From: Sphingobacterium sp. PCS056 | GTDB lineage: Bacteria > Bacteroidota > Bacteroidia > Sphingobacteriales > Sphingobacteriaceae | Assembly: GCF_023273895.1 (NCBI RefSeq) | Contig: NZ_CP096883.1 | Span: 2,790,001-2,854,000, forward strand | Length of the DNA stretch: 64,000 nt | Direction of reading: 5' to 3' | Shown here: positions 27,354 through 35,960 of the stretch, one piece after another | Layout: every line of letters begins with the position of its first letter | Position numbering within the stretch: the stretch's first letter is position 1 | Position numbers and translations under genes: made by a program | The notes under the pieces: model-generated | The model's database searches: none | What the model was told of the DNA's origin: nothing | The model's input: only the letters and a program-made list of their open reading frames with translations

Positions 27354-28916
27354 TCAATAAGATAAATATGATTTTAAATCAGAAATACTTTTTATCCTTT
27401 GATCATGAGCATCTTTATTTCGCATCATCAAAGCGTATGCATTATTAAAACCGATCGGTTTTAACCATTTTATACCATATTTATCTTTAAATTCTTGTTG
27501 AACATAATCATATGTTTTTTCCGGGTTTTGGGTCACCTCTTTCATATTTTCTTGTGTCGTATTTAAGAGGACCAATAGTCCAGTACCGGTATACTCCGGA
27601 TAGAGATCGATTGCATCATTCATGAGCGCATCAAAGCAAATTTTAGTACCCCCTAATCCTGTTTTTGTTTCCACGGCATAGGAGGTATGTCCTTCAATTA
27701 GCATTTTGTATAGTGCCGCAAGAATATACTGTTCTCCAAAAATTTTAGAACCAATTCTTATCTTTCCTGCATTACGTTGGCCGGCACCTTTATATAGATG
27801 TATGGACTTTAAAAAGTCTTGTGCTACTTTTTCCGGTGTTTGCTGTAGAAAATCAGTTTTATAATTCATTTCTGTCATCAAGGAATCATTGATCTTACCC
27901 GCTAATAGATCAATAACAGGTTCTAAATCTGGATATTTTAGTAATGTTTTTGATTTAATGATTGGTGCAGCATAGTAAGGTGGAAATATTTTTTTATCAT
28001 CTTCTAATACGTTAAGGTCAAATGCCTTTATTCGTCCGTCTGTCGAATAGCCACTAATCACATCCAATTTACCTTCATGGATAGCTTTGTACATAATCGC
28101 ATCACTGATAATTTTTGGATTCATGTACAAGCCATATACCGCACGTAAGCCGAGATCACCATCTTGTCTACCCATAAACTCTGGAGTAAAACCTGCTTTT
28201 AATTTGTTTGATGTAGGGGAGGGCCAAAAATAAGATGCAAGAGCAATTATGGTTATCAATGAGCCTATTACACGCCATCGATTTAAATTTCTAAATTTTA
28301 AACGTTGCAAAAAAGCGATAGTCTGATCCAAAAAAATGGCCAGAAATGCTGCCGGAATTGCGCCCGCTAATATCATATTACTATTGTTGAGTGATATACC
28401 TCCGAAGATAAATTCACCCAGCCCACCAGCGCCAACAAATGAAGCCAAAGTTGCAACTCCTACATTGATCACCGTAGCGGTTCTGATTCCAGCAAGTATG
28501 ACGGGCATTGCCAAGGGGAATTGTACTTTAAATAATAATTGGCGTGAATTCATACCCATCGCTTTTCCTGCTTCCATCACATTGGTACTAACTCCAGTAA
28601 TGCCTGTATACGTGTTTCGAATAATTGGCAACAGCGCATAAATCAATAATGCTACAATTGCAGGAATTGCTCCTATACCAAAAAAAGGAATCATAAAACC
28701 GAGCAATGCAATACTCGGTACTGTTTGTAAAATGCCTGCTATACCCAATATAAAATGGGCTAGTTTTTTCTTTCTTGATATCAATATACCGAGTGGAATA
28801 CCCACAATAATAGCAAGCAAGAGCGATGAAAAGGTCAATCCCAGATGCTGTATGACCTGCATGAACAGTTTTTCATGTTGCTCGACAACAAAGGTCCAAA
28901 AGTTTTGTTTCATCAT
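27354..28916 (-). CDS. ABC transporter permease fused to a (circularly permuted) substrate-binding domain, EgtU/OpuC-like
   Basis: A 520-residue fusion. Residues 1-205 are an OpuCB-like permease of about six helices with the EAGKAMGMNSRQLLFKVQFP coupling loop at 115-134, and another helix is at 215-230. Residues 239-374 match the part of an OsmX/OpuCC-type binding protein that normally comes last (YSTDGRIKAFDLNVLEDD, FPPYYAAPII). Residues 384-520 match the part that normally comes first (KIRIGSKIFGEQYILA, GLGGTKICFDAL, DLYPEYTGTG, WLKPIGFNNAYAL). The two halves are therefore in swapped order. The fusion resembles EgtU, the ergothioneine importer of some Firmicutes and Helicobacter; the upstream egtD and egtB support that substrate, though betaine or choline remain possible. 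It shares an ATGA overlap with the ATPase gene. Confidence 0.85.
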   Translation of the reverse strand: MMKQNFWTFVVEQHEKLFMQVIQHLGLTFSSLLLAIIVGIPLGILISRKKKLAHFILGIAGILQTVPSIALLGFMIPFFGIGAIPAIVALLIYALLPIIRNTYTGITGVSTNVMEAGKAMGMNSRQLLFKVQFPLAMPVILAGIRTATVINVGVATLASFVGAGGLGEFIFGGISLNNSNMILAGAIPAAFLAIFLDQTIAFLQRLKFRNLNRWRVIGSLITIIALASYFWPSPTSNKLKAGFTPEFMGRQDGDLGLRAVYGLYMNPKIISDAIMYKAIHEGKLDVISGYSTDGRIKAFDLNVLEDDKKIFPPYYAAPIIKSKTLLKYPDLEPVIDLLAGKINDSLMTEMNYKTDFLQQTPEKVAQDFLKSIHLYKGAGQRNAGKIRIGSKIFGEQYILAALYKMLIEGHTSYAVETKTGLGGTKICFDALMNDAIDLYPEYTGTGLLVLLNTTQENMKEVTQNPEKTYDYVQQEFKDKYGIKWLKPIGFNNAYALMMRNKDAHDQRIKSISDLKSYLSY

Positions 28917-29830
28917 GCTATTTGCATTTTTCTGTAAGCAGCAAATGCTTTTGAAAGTTTTTCATAACGATCAAAGTCATGCTTATCCCTGCTCAAATGT
29001 TGTAAAGCCGACCATACGGTTGATCGTGCTGAAAAGCTTGGTTGTATGATATCCTCAATAAGGAGCATCGTCTCAAGATCTGCTAGGGTTGTTACTTTAT
29101 GTTCTAACAATAATCTATTGCTAGCAAAAAAATCACTTACAAAATTATTTTTAGGATGATAGATCATTTCTTTTGGAGTCCCAATTTGAAGGATTTTTCC
29201 CTTGTCCATTAAAGCGATTCGATGACCAAGTTCAAAAGCCTCCTGCACATCGTGAGTCACTAAAATAGTCGTTTTATTTTTTAATTCATCCAGCGATTTA
29301 AACGCGGTATGAATTTCGGATTTAGTAATATTGTCCAATGCACCAAATGGCTCATCCATTAAAAGGACAGGTGTATTGGCAATTAAGGCTCTGATGATCC
29401 CTACCCGTTGTTGTTGTCCACCACTTAATTCATGTGGATATCGGATTAACATATCCGTAGAAAGATGCAATTTATGCATCAATTCATATGTACGGTTTTG
29501 AATATGTTTTTTATCCCATTTCAATAGCTTTGGAACTGTGGCGATATTTTCTTGAATGGTATAATGTGGAAACAACCCCGTATGTTGCATGATAAATCCT
29601 ATTCCCATCCTGAGATCTTCCATTTTTTTATCCCGTATATTTTGACCATTGATCGAGATATGACCCGTATCCGTTTCGATGAGCCGATTGATCATTTTGA
29701 GCGTCGTTGTTTTACCGCATCCGCTAGTTCCTAAAAGAATCAAGATTTCTTGGTCAAAAGCTTCAAAGGATATTCCATCGACAACAGATCGTCCTTCATA
29801 ATGCTTTGAAATAGACTCTACTTTAATCAT
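28913..29830 (-). CDS. ABC transporter ATP-binding protein, EgtV/OpuCA-like
   Basis: A 305-residue ATPase of the quaternary-amine (OpuCA/ProV) group. Walker A is GTSGCGKTT at about 34-42, the Q-loop MQHTGLFPH follows, the signature is LSGGQQQR, Walker B is VLLMDEPFGALD and the switch histidine is in THDVQEA. A short C-terminal tail replaces the CBS pair found in osmosensing OpuCA-type ATPases, which argues against simple osmoregulation. Its stop overlaps the permease start as ATGA, and it begins 10 bases after egtB, so all four genes are one operon. It drives import through the neighbouring permease/binding-protein fusion. Confidence 0.88.
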   Translation of the reverse strand: MIKVESISKHYEGRSVVDGISFEAFDQEILILLGTSGCGKTTTLKMINRLIETDTGHISINGQNIRDKKMEDLRMGIGFIMQHTGLFPHYTIQENIATVPKLLKWDKKHIQNRTYELMHKLHLSTDMLIRYPHELSGGQQQRVGIIRALIANTPVLLMDEPFGALDNITKSEIHTAFKSLDELKNKTTILVTHDVQEAFELGHRIALMDKGKILQIGTPKEMIYHPKNNFVSDFFASNRLLLEHKVTTLADLETMLLIEDIIQPSFSARSTVWSALQHLSRDKHDFDRYEKLSKAFAAYRKMQIA

Positions 29831-29840
29831 AAGTTATCAT

Positions 29841-31028
29841 TCATTTTGCAAGTCTTATACCAGTAAATTGCCATTGATGATGAGCGTGAAAGAAATTTCG
29901 ATATGTCTTTCTACTGTGCCCTCGCGAGGTAGCTTCTGAGGCCCCTCTTAAAACCATTTGGTTGACCATAAATTTGCCATTGTATTCACCTACTGCACCT
30001 GCTTCCTTTTTGAATCCAGGATAGGGAAGATAAGCACTTCCGGTCCATTCCCAGCGTTCGCCCCAGTTTAGCAGATCAGCGGAGATTTCCCATTCCGCTT
30101 CTGTCGGCAAACGCATTCCTTTCCAATTCGCATAAGCAGTAGCTTCATAAAAGTTCACATGGTTGACAGGAGCATTCAGATCCAGTTCTTGTAAACCAGC
30201 AAGTGTATAATGCATCCATTGATGATCAATTTGATGCCAATATAAAGGTGATCTTCGCTGAGAGGTTTTTACCCAATCCCAACCCTCGGCATGCCAATGA
30301 TTAAATTCAAGATAACCACCAGCTTCCATAAATTCTAGATATTCGCGATTACTAACCAAGCGATTCGCAATTTCAAAATCTGCAAGATATACACGATGCC
30401 GCCCAAGTTCATTGTCAAAGCAAAAACCTGTACCTTCAAATCCGATTTCGTATATACCTTCACGGAAGTTTATCATTTCCATAGCCTTCAATTCAGCTGT
30501 GGGAGAAATGTTATCTTGCAAATAAGGAGGGAAAAGTGGATTATGACCTAAGATATATTTAATATCGGTGATGAGCAATTCTTGATGTTGTTGCTCATGA
30601 TTGAGTCCCAGTTCTAATAAAATAGCAATAGGTTCTGATAAATGAAATTTTTGATCAAAAAATAGCTGCATCTGTTCATCAACATATGATCTATATTGAT
30701 AAATATCAGCTACCGAAGGACGACTCAAATTTCCACGATCTGTTCTGATCACACGCGCACCTACAGTCTCATAATAACTATTGAAAACATAATTATACTG
30801 TGGATCGAAAGCTTGGTATCCGGTAAAGTATGGAATTAATAAAAAAGTTTCAAAAAACCATGTAGTATGACCAAGATGCCATTTTGGAGGACTTACATCG
30901 GCAATGGGTTGTACCACATAGTCTTCGATAGCTAAAGGAGCGCAAATATGGACAGAATGATTTCTGATCGTCCTATATTTTTCTTCTAAATCGATGATGT
31001 GCTTGCTTAATGTATCTGCTGTTTTCAT
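29841..31028 (-). CDS. egtB: Ergothioneine biosynthesis sulfoxide synthase EgtB (hercynine C-S bond forming)
   Basis: Counted from the ATG at 31028 the protein has 395 residues; an upstream in-frame start at 31073 would overlap egtD by 34 bases and adds a poor leader. The N-terminal DinB-like half supplies the iron-binding histidines: WHLGHTTWFFE (H51/H54) and NHEQQHQEL (H144, H148). The C-terminal formylglycine-enzyme-like half contains NREYLEFMEAGGY, RLPTEAEWE and the final RNFFHAHHQWQFTGIRL, all typical of EgtB. EgtB joins hercynine to a thiol donor (cysteine or gamma-glutamylcysteine, depending on the clade) with oxygen and Fe(II). It starts 11 bases after egtD. The thiol donor cannot be read by eye. 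No EgtE C-S lyase is encoded nearby. Confidence 0.9.
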   Translation of the reverse strand: MKTADTLSKHIIDLEEKYRTIRNHSVHICAPLAIEDYVVQPIADVSPPKWHLGHTTWFFETFLLIPYFTGYQAFDPQYNYVFNSYYETVGARVIRTDRGNLSRPSVADIYQYRSYVDEQMQLFFDQKFHLSEPIAILLELGLNHEQQHQELLITDIKYILGHNPLFPPYLQDNISPTAELKAMEMINFREGIYEIGFEGTGFCFDNELGRHRVYLADFEIANRLVSNREYLEFMEAGGYLEFNHWHAEGWDWVKTSQRRSPLYWHQIDHQWMHYTLAGLQELDLNAPVNHVNFYEATAYANWKGMRLPTEAEWEISADLLNWGERWEWTGSAYLPYPGFKKEAGAVGEYNGKFMVNQMVLRGASEATSRGHSRKTYRNFFHAHHQWQFTGIRLAK

Positions 31029-31039
31029 GTTACAATTTT

Positions 31040-32029
31040 TTATTTGACTTGCCAAATGACATCTACAAACCAATGTTTTGAATCGTACAGGTCCTTTACA
31101 GGACTAAAACCTGCTTGATGAGCAAGCTGTCGAATATCGTTATCGGAGAATTTCTGAGATATTTCCATATAGATCGGTTCATTTTCTACGAAGGAAATGT
31201 GCTGATTATCTATGATTACTTGTTGTGCCGCAAGACTGATGAGATAACTTCGACAGGCACCGCTGAGCGGATCATAGGTTTGATAATGCTCGAATAGATT
31301 CAGATCAAAATTAGCTTCCAGTTCCCGATTGATGCGTGCAAGAAGATTTAAGTTAAATTTTGCCGTAATGCCGGTAGGGTCATCGTAAGCATTTAATATG
31401 GTTTGAGGGTGTTTCTTTAAATCAAAACCAATGAACAGGTAATCGCCTACGTTAAGTTTTTGCCGCAATGAGGCACAAAACTGTGCGGCTTCTTCCAGTT
31501 CCATATTACCAATATTGCTTCCTAAAAACAAAACCACTTTGCGTCTTGAAGATAATGCCATAGCTTGATCGATCATCTCAAAATATTCACCTTTAAGACA
31601 AGTGATTTCAAGATTTGGTATGGATTTGTTGAGATTTGTTTTTAAAAGAGACAAAATATTTCCTGATATATCGATAGGCATATAACTGAAATTGACATCT
31701 TGATCGGTCAGATGTCTCAGTAAGTAAGAAGATTTCATGGCATCACCGGCACCCAATTCAATCAGATCAAAAGGCTCCTCATCAGCTTTTATAAAATGAG
31801 CAATATCTGCCGTTTTATTTTTGAATATATCGAGTTCGCAATCGGTCAAATAATAGGTTTGCATAGCCATAATTTGCTGAAAGAGATCATCGCCAATGCT
31901 ATCGTAGAAGTATTTGGAAGATAATTTCTTCGGAGTGCTTCCTAAATCGTCTAGCACTTCCTGACGAAATCTTTGAATAGTATTAGGAATATTATTTTGG
32001 TGGTATTCGCTTTGCAGACCAAATTTCAT
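31040..32029 (-). CDS. egtD: L-histidine N-alpha-methyltransferase EgtD
   Basis: A 329-residue SAM-dependent methyltransferase of the EgtD family, which trimethylates histidine to hercynine. Readable landmarks are SSKYFYDSIGDDLFQQI then QTYYLTDCE (37-65), the SAM motif LIELGAGDAMKS (89-100), LFLGSNIGNM (168-176), and FDLKKHPQTILNAYDDPTG (202-220). Near the end MEISQKF (E289, S291) corresponds to the Glu-x-Ser pair that holds the histidine amino group in mycobacterial EgtD. It is the first gene of a four-gene operon with egtB and the ABC importer. A 15-bp palindrome lies about 90 bases upstream. Confidence 0.93.
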   Translation of the reverse strand: MKFGLQSEYHQNNIPNTIQRFRQEVLDDLGSTPKKLSSKYFYDSIGDDLFQQIMAMQTYYLTDCELDIFKNKTADIAHFIKADEEPFDLIELGAGDAMKSSYLLRHLTDQDVNFSYMPIDISGNILSLLKTNLNKSIPNLEITCLKGEYFEMIDQAMALSSRRKVVLFLGSNIGNMELEEAAQFCASLRQKLNVGDYLFIGFDLKKHPQTILNAYDDPTGITAKFNLNLLARINRELEANFDLNLFEHYQTYDPLSGACRSYLISLAAQQVIIDNQHISFVENEPIYMEISQKFSDNDIRQLAHQAGFSPVKDLYDSKHWFVDVIWQVK

Positions 32030-32119
32030 TATGTCGTAAATTTTAATTTGTTATCAATGAAAAGTTCGATGGTTTCTATCGTTCTACTGTTATAACATAT
32101 GAAAACTATGACTTGTTTG

Positions 32120-32134
32120 CAATATCGGATATTG
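32120..32134. promoter_or_regulatory. Perfect palindrome upstream of egtD, candidate operator
   Basis: CAATATC-G-GATATTG is a perfect 7-1-7 palindrome located 91 bases before the egtD start on the minus strand, in a 201-bp gap. A regulator binding site is the simplest reading; the regulator is unknown. Confidence 0.4.
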
Positions 32135-32143
32135 TTAAAAAAG

Positions 32144-32168
32144 TAAAGCCATTTTTTCAAGGGCTTTA
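32144..32168 (-). terminator. Terminator of the leftward iron-uptake operon
   Basis: Stem TAAAGCC (32144-32150) with GGCTTTA (32162-32168), loop of 11 bases, followed on the minus strand by C and a run of T. It lies about 60 bases past the PepSY gene stop and before the egtD leader. Confidence 0.6.
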
Positions 32169-32230
32169 TACGACTTAATTTGAACTATTATAATTTTAGG
32201 AAAGATAATCAGTCGGTTTTTATGATATTT

Positions 32231-33397
32231 TTATTTGGCTTTTGCTATCTTTTTTTTCTTTTTCTTCATTTTATTGATCCAAATAATAGTACCGGTAATT
32301 GGTAGCGAGGCACAGATCAAACCCACGATAAATGTTAGGATTTTGGTTAACATTCCGCCATAACTTCCTACATGAAGATCATAATTCATTGCACCAATTT
32401 TATCACCGATCGGAGCATTTTGAGATTGTTTCAGTTTTTCAATTTGACCGCTTGTTTGATTAAAATAATACCAAATGAATTCTCCAGTACGCTCCTCAGA
32501 AAACCGTACTTGTATATCCTGAGATTCGGCAATTGATTTGCGTAAGCGGATTGACATCATCTCTGCTTGAGGATGTTTGGATAAGGTGTAATGCAGGGCA
32601 TTATCTATAGTTTTTGATTGATTTTGAGGTACATAATCAAAGTTGTTTTGTGGTGGTAGTTTTTTTGTATCCCCCAGATGATTGAAAGCATTCACATAAA
32701 ATTCTTTAAAAGAAGGGAAAGTAAACGCAATACCTGTTGTTGCAATTAGAAGAGCAAAGATTAAACTATAAAGTCCCAAAATCTGATGCAAATCATAATT
32801 TAATCGCTTCCATTTCACGTTGAAATCAAACAAGATCTTTCTTTTTAGTTTTTTAAAACTCCATTTTTTGGGCCACCATAAAACAATACCTGATAGCAGA
32901 GTAATAATAAATATAATAATGGAAATTCCTACGACCCAATGACCGATCTTTTTTCCGAGCAGTAGATTCATATGCAACTGCAATATCACTTGGAAAAATT
33001 CAGTTTTGGAATTTTCGACGACTTGTACCTCACCGGAATAAGGATTGACAAATACCCGCTTATGATAAGTGAAATACTGATGATGACCAATACCATGTTC
33101 ATTCGTCTTTACAGCCCGGAAAACCCATGTTCTGTTTGGAGAAAGATAAAGATCTGCACGGCTGATATTTTCACCTTCAGGTAAAGCTTTTTGAGCAATG
33201 TCTATCAGTTGGGTAAGGGGTAGGAGCTTACTATGATCCGATTGCGGTTCATGCGTATAATATTTTTGCGGATAGATGATTAATTTAAGCTCGTCATAGA
33301 ATACATAAAAACAGCCAGATAAGCTTACAATGAAAACGACCAGACCTGTAAACAAGCCTAGCCATTTGTGTAACCATAGTATACCTTTTTTAATCAT
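32231..33397 (-). CDS. PepSY-associated TM protein (iron-uptake regulator/reductase-like)
   Basis: A 388-residue inner-membrane protein with four long hydrophobic segments: LFTGLVVFIVSLSGCFYVFY near the N-terminus, IGHWVVGISIIIFIITLLSG near 150, a third near 205-225, and a last one before a lysine-rich cytoplasmic tail (KMKKKKKKIAKAK). The periplasmic parts contain PepSY-like segments and conserved histidines (LHKWLG, LHMNLL, DLHQILG, DLHVGSYGG). Proteins of this type accompany siderophore receptors and are thought to reduce or help move ferric siderophores across the inner membrane. Only 2 bases separate it from the TonB receptor gene upstream. Confidence 0.88.
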   Translation of the reverse strand: MIKKGILWLHKWLGLFTGLVVFIVSLSGCFYVFYDELKLIIYPQKYYTHEPQSDHSKLLPLTQLIDIAQKALPEGENISRADLYLSPNRTWVFRAVKTNEHGIGHHQYFTYHKRVFVNPYSGEVQVVENSKTEFFQVILQLHMNLLLGKKIGHWVVGISIIIFIITLLSGIVLWWPKKWSFKKLKRKILFDFNVKWKRLNYDLHQILGLYSLIFALLIATTGIAFTFPSFKEFYVNAFNHLGDTKKLPPQNNFDYVPQNQSKTIDNALHYTLSKHPQAEMMSIRLRKSIAESQDIQVRFSEERTGEFIWYYFNQTSGQIEKLKQSQNAPIGDKIGAMNYDLHVGSYGGMLTKILTFIVGLICASLPITGTIIWINKMKKKKKKIAKAK

Positions 33398-33399
33398 TC

Positions 33400-35745
33400 T
33401 TAAAACTGGTAATAAAGATTCACCGAAGTCACAGTACCGCTTCCTTTCACATACTCTGCATCTAAAGCACGATATTGACTCACTGTCGGGTAGTAAGATG
33501 TGTTGAATAAATTTTCTATTCCTAAACCTATTCTCCAGTTTTTATTCAATTTATAGTTACCCGATAAATTGAAAAGATCTACATGACTGATAGGTCCTTC
33601 ACTATTGTTGTATTTTCCTTTATCATTAAGCGCAAATCGACCCCTAGACCCTGTATGTATCCAAAACAATTGTATGTTTAATTGTTGGTTGGGTTTATAG
33701 TTAATAAATCCTGTTGCTTTTGGTGGTGCAATGCGGGAGCCATTCAGATAAATTTTACTGCCATCATCCATTTTTGCTTTTCCTTCCACATAAGCATAAC
33801 TACCACCTAAACTTAACTGTTGACTAAGCTGAGCATCTATTGCGATTTCATAACCTTTTACCTCTTCAGGCTCACGTTGTGGCATGAGAAATCCACCGAC
33901 ATCAACTAAGTTTACACCTAAATCCGAAGTACTGATATAATAAGAAGCTGATACATTGAATATGCTGAAACGACTAGAAAAACCCGCTTCATAATTATTG
34001 GTAATGATAGGATCTGTTTCTAGATTTCCGATCGTATTTTCTGTAGCTCTGCGTAAGATACGGCCCAATTCATTGATGGCAAAGGCTTGTGAAAAACTCA
34101 CAAAGGGATTGAAATAATCGTATTTTGTATACCGTAAACCGGCATTGAACATCGTCGCCTTATAAGGAATATTTCCACCACTCACCATAATGCTACCTTC
34201 GCCATTAGCACCTGTAGCGATCGTATTGAAATCATGGATCTTGACAGTCGCATTTTCATAGCGAACGCCTCCTTTGAAGATTAGATTTTCAACTAGATCT
34301 GCTTTTAGCTGTACATATGGTGCAAAGTTAACCATATTCATTTTAGGAATGTATACACGGCCATCTGTCAAATCTTGATAGGTGACATCTTTTAATAAAT
34401 CCAAACCATAGGTTATTTCGGTCGGGATAGTAAAAAGTTGAAATGGTGTATTTAAATTGACTCTTAATCCTTTTTTATTCGAGTTGATCATCGTTTGGCC
34501 AGGACCATACCAAGCCGTTCCGCTAGCAACATACCTATTCATGGATCTAAATGAATTCAAATAAGCTGTTACATCTAATTGTGTGGATTGAAAGAGATTA
34601 TTTTTGGAGTAGCTCAGCATGGCATTGTGATTGTAAGGCGTGCCAGCAGGTTTACCTGGTTCTTCGCCCACGACCCCAATGGTAGGCGATTGACCGTACA
34701 CACCATTTTTACTGATATATTGAGCTCGTTGTGTGCTCCCGTAATAGTTATAGAATCCGGTCAAGGTACTGCTTGAGTCAATTTTATAACCAATTTTCGC
34801 AAATCCATTATATTGATAAGAGTTCGATAGACCATCTGTTTGTCCGAGCGGGAGACCATCGGAATCCCTTTGTAAACCAGTGTAATCTACAGATCCGGAT
34901 ACGGTGTAGCTCCACCTTTTCACTTGACCTAATAATTGTTGCGAAAATCTATACCCGATCGTTTCTTTTGGATCAAATGGATTGATTGATGTCCCCAATT
35001 GGGTTTGCCCGCCTATCTTTTTACCATCGCTGTTTTTTTTCGTGATATAATTGATGATACCTCCACCTGAACCATTACCATAAATGGAAGTAGCACCTTT
35101 TATCACTTCGATACGTTCAATTACACTGGGGTCGATAGTTCGTAGGTCACGTGCTCCATTCATAAGGGGTGTTGATTGTGGGATTCCATCAATTAATATG
35201 AGCACAGCACGTCCACGTAGTGTTTGTCCCGAATTGGTTGCTTTATTGGTAGAAGTGCCCAGCCCAGGAATCGCATTTCCTAATACCGAGGCCAAGTTAT
35301 TGGTAATATTAGTCTGCGCTTGAATATCTTGTTGGTTCAGAATCGTAATAGAGGAGGGGATAGTCGAAATGCTTTCTGGTTTTCGACCTGCTGTCACCAC
35401 AATCTCATCAAGTACATGCGTGCTTGCCACTAAAATAATGTTTAAAGCATCATGAAGCATCTGGTTTGATATTTTGAGCGTTTGCTCACGAAAACCCACA
35501 GCAGAAACCGATAGTTTTTGATTCACAATTTTTTCATTCGTTGTCCTTAGCAAACCACTTGTATCCGTACTTCCTAGAAACTGTTGATTAAGAAGGATTG
35601 TGGCACCAGCAATTGGATTACCTTTTTCTGTTTTGACATGTATAAGCATCTGTTGGGCTTCACATATGAAAACAAATAGCTGAAAGGCCGCAAACAGTAG
35701 GAGATATTTCCATCTTTCTTGGATGGATCTGAATGAAATAAGCAT
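33400..35745 (-). CDS. TonB-dependent siderophore receptor
   Basis: A 781-residue outer-membrane receptor. It has a signal peptide, a carboxypeptidase-D-like regulatory domain (about 33-115), a TonB box region LDEIVVTAGRKPES, a plug with TLRGRAVLILIDGIP and ERIEVIKGATSIYGNGSGGG, and a 22-strand barrel ending in NLYYQF with terminal phenylalanine. Its plug resembles ferric-siderophore receptors (FhuA/FecA-like) rather than SusC. A Fur-like box overlaps its predicted transcription start, and the PepSY membrane protein follows immediately. Together they form a ferric-siderophore uptake operon. The siderophore is unknown. Confidence 0.92.
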   Translation of the reverse strand: MLISFRSIQERWKYLLLFAAFQLFVFICEAQQMLIHVKTEKGNPIAGATILLNQQFLGSTDTSGLLRTTNEKIVNQKLSVSAVGFREQTLKISNQMLHDALNIILVASTHVLDEIVVTAGRKPESISTIPSSITILNQQDIQAQTNITNNLASVLGNAIPGLGTSTNKATNSGQTLRGRAVLILIDGIPQSTPLMNGARDLRTIDPSVIERIEVIKGATSIYGNGSGGGIINYITKKNSDGKKIGGQTQLGTSINPFDPKETIGYRFSQQLLGQVKRWSYTVSGSVDYTGLQRDSDGLPLGQTDGLSNSYQYNGFAKIGYKIDSSSTLTGFYNYYGSTQRAQYISKNGVYGQSPTIGVVGEEPGKPAGTPYNHNAMLSYSKNNLFQSTQLDVTAYLNSFRSMNRYVASGTAWYGPGQTMINSNKKGLRVNLNTPFQLFTIPTEITYGLDLLKDVTYQDLTDGRVYIPKMNMVNFAPYVQLKADLVENLIFKGGVRYENATVKIHDFNTIATGANGEGSIMVSGGNIPYKATMFNAGLRYTKYDYFNPFVSFSQAFAINELGRILRRATENTIGNLETDPIITNNYEAGFSSRFSIFNVSASYYISTSDLGVNLVDVGGFLMPQREPEEVKGYEIAIDAQLSQQLSLGGSYAYVEGKAKMDDGSKIYLNGSRIAPPKATGFINYKPNQQLNIQLFWIHTGSRGRFALNDKGKYNNSEGPISHVDLFNLSGNYKLNKNWRIGLGIENLFNTSYYPTVSQYRALDAEYVKGSGTVTSVNLYYQF

Positions 35746-35764
35746 CTGTATTGTTCTATATTAA

Positions 35765-35781
35765 TTTAGATTTGTTCTAAA
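35765..35781 (-). promoter_or_regulatory. Fur-like box upstream of TonB receptor
   Basis: TTTAGA-TTTGT-TCTAAA is a perfect 6-5-6 inverted repeat like the TTTAGA...TCTAAA iron boxes of Bacteroidota. It begins 20 bases before the receptor ATG and lies where the transcript would start given the -7 box at 35788-35795, so a bound repressor would block initiation. Confidence 0.6.
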
Positions 35782-35787
35782 CAGAGG

Positions 35788-35795
35788 CAAATATA
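35788..35795 (-). promoter_or_regulatory. -7 promoter box of the siderophore-receptor operon
   Basis: On the minus strand this reads TATATTTG, an exact TAnnTTTG match, 43-50 bases before the receptor start. No good -33 TTG is seen upstream. Confidence 0.55.
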
Positions 35796-35866
35796 CAATC
35801 TATTTGATTCGAGTAAAATTTTTTTTCATTTTTTTTGGTCAATAATGTGATTTTTTTTAGGCTATT

Positions 35867-35911
35867 AAAAAAGGTTGCTCTAAAATACGATGATTTAGAG
35901 CGACCTTTTTT
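35867..35911 (-). terminator. Terminator after MFS pseudogene
   Basis: Eighteen-base arms (35867-35884 and 35894-35911) pair with one G-T wobble; the stem core is GGTTGCTCTAAA / TTTAGAGCGACC flanked by A6 and T6. It lies 50 bases past the MFS pseudogene stop and can work in either direction. Confidence 0.7.
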
Positions 35912-35960
35912 GTTTGTACCGACATTGATATTGGCATTCTTTATTTTATAGTTTGGTTTC

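Noticed and set aside
27354..29830. Plain osmoprotectant (OpuC) uptake system
   Set aside because: The ATPase lacks a CBS tail and the genes are in one operon with egtD and egtB, so an EgtUV-like role fits better; betaine or choline uptake is kept only as an alternative.
29841..31028. Formylglycine-generating enzyme for the nearby sulfatase
   Set aside because: The FGE-like C-terminal half is fused to a DinB-like half with the EgtB histidine motif and follows egtD, so it is EgtB.
31028..31073. Longer egtB start at 31073
   Set aside because: It would overlap egtD by 34 bases and adds a cysteine-containing leader not seen in the family; the ATG at 31028 is better placed.
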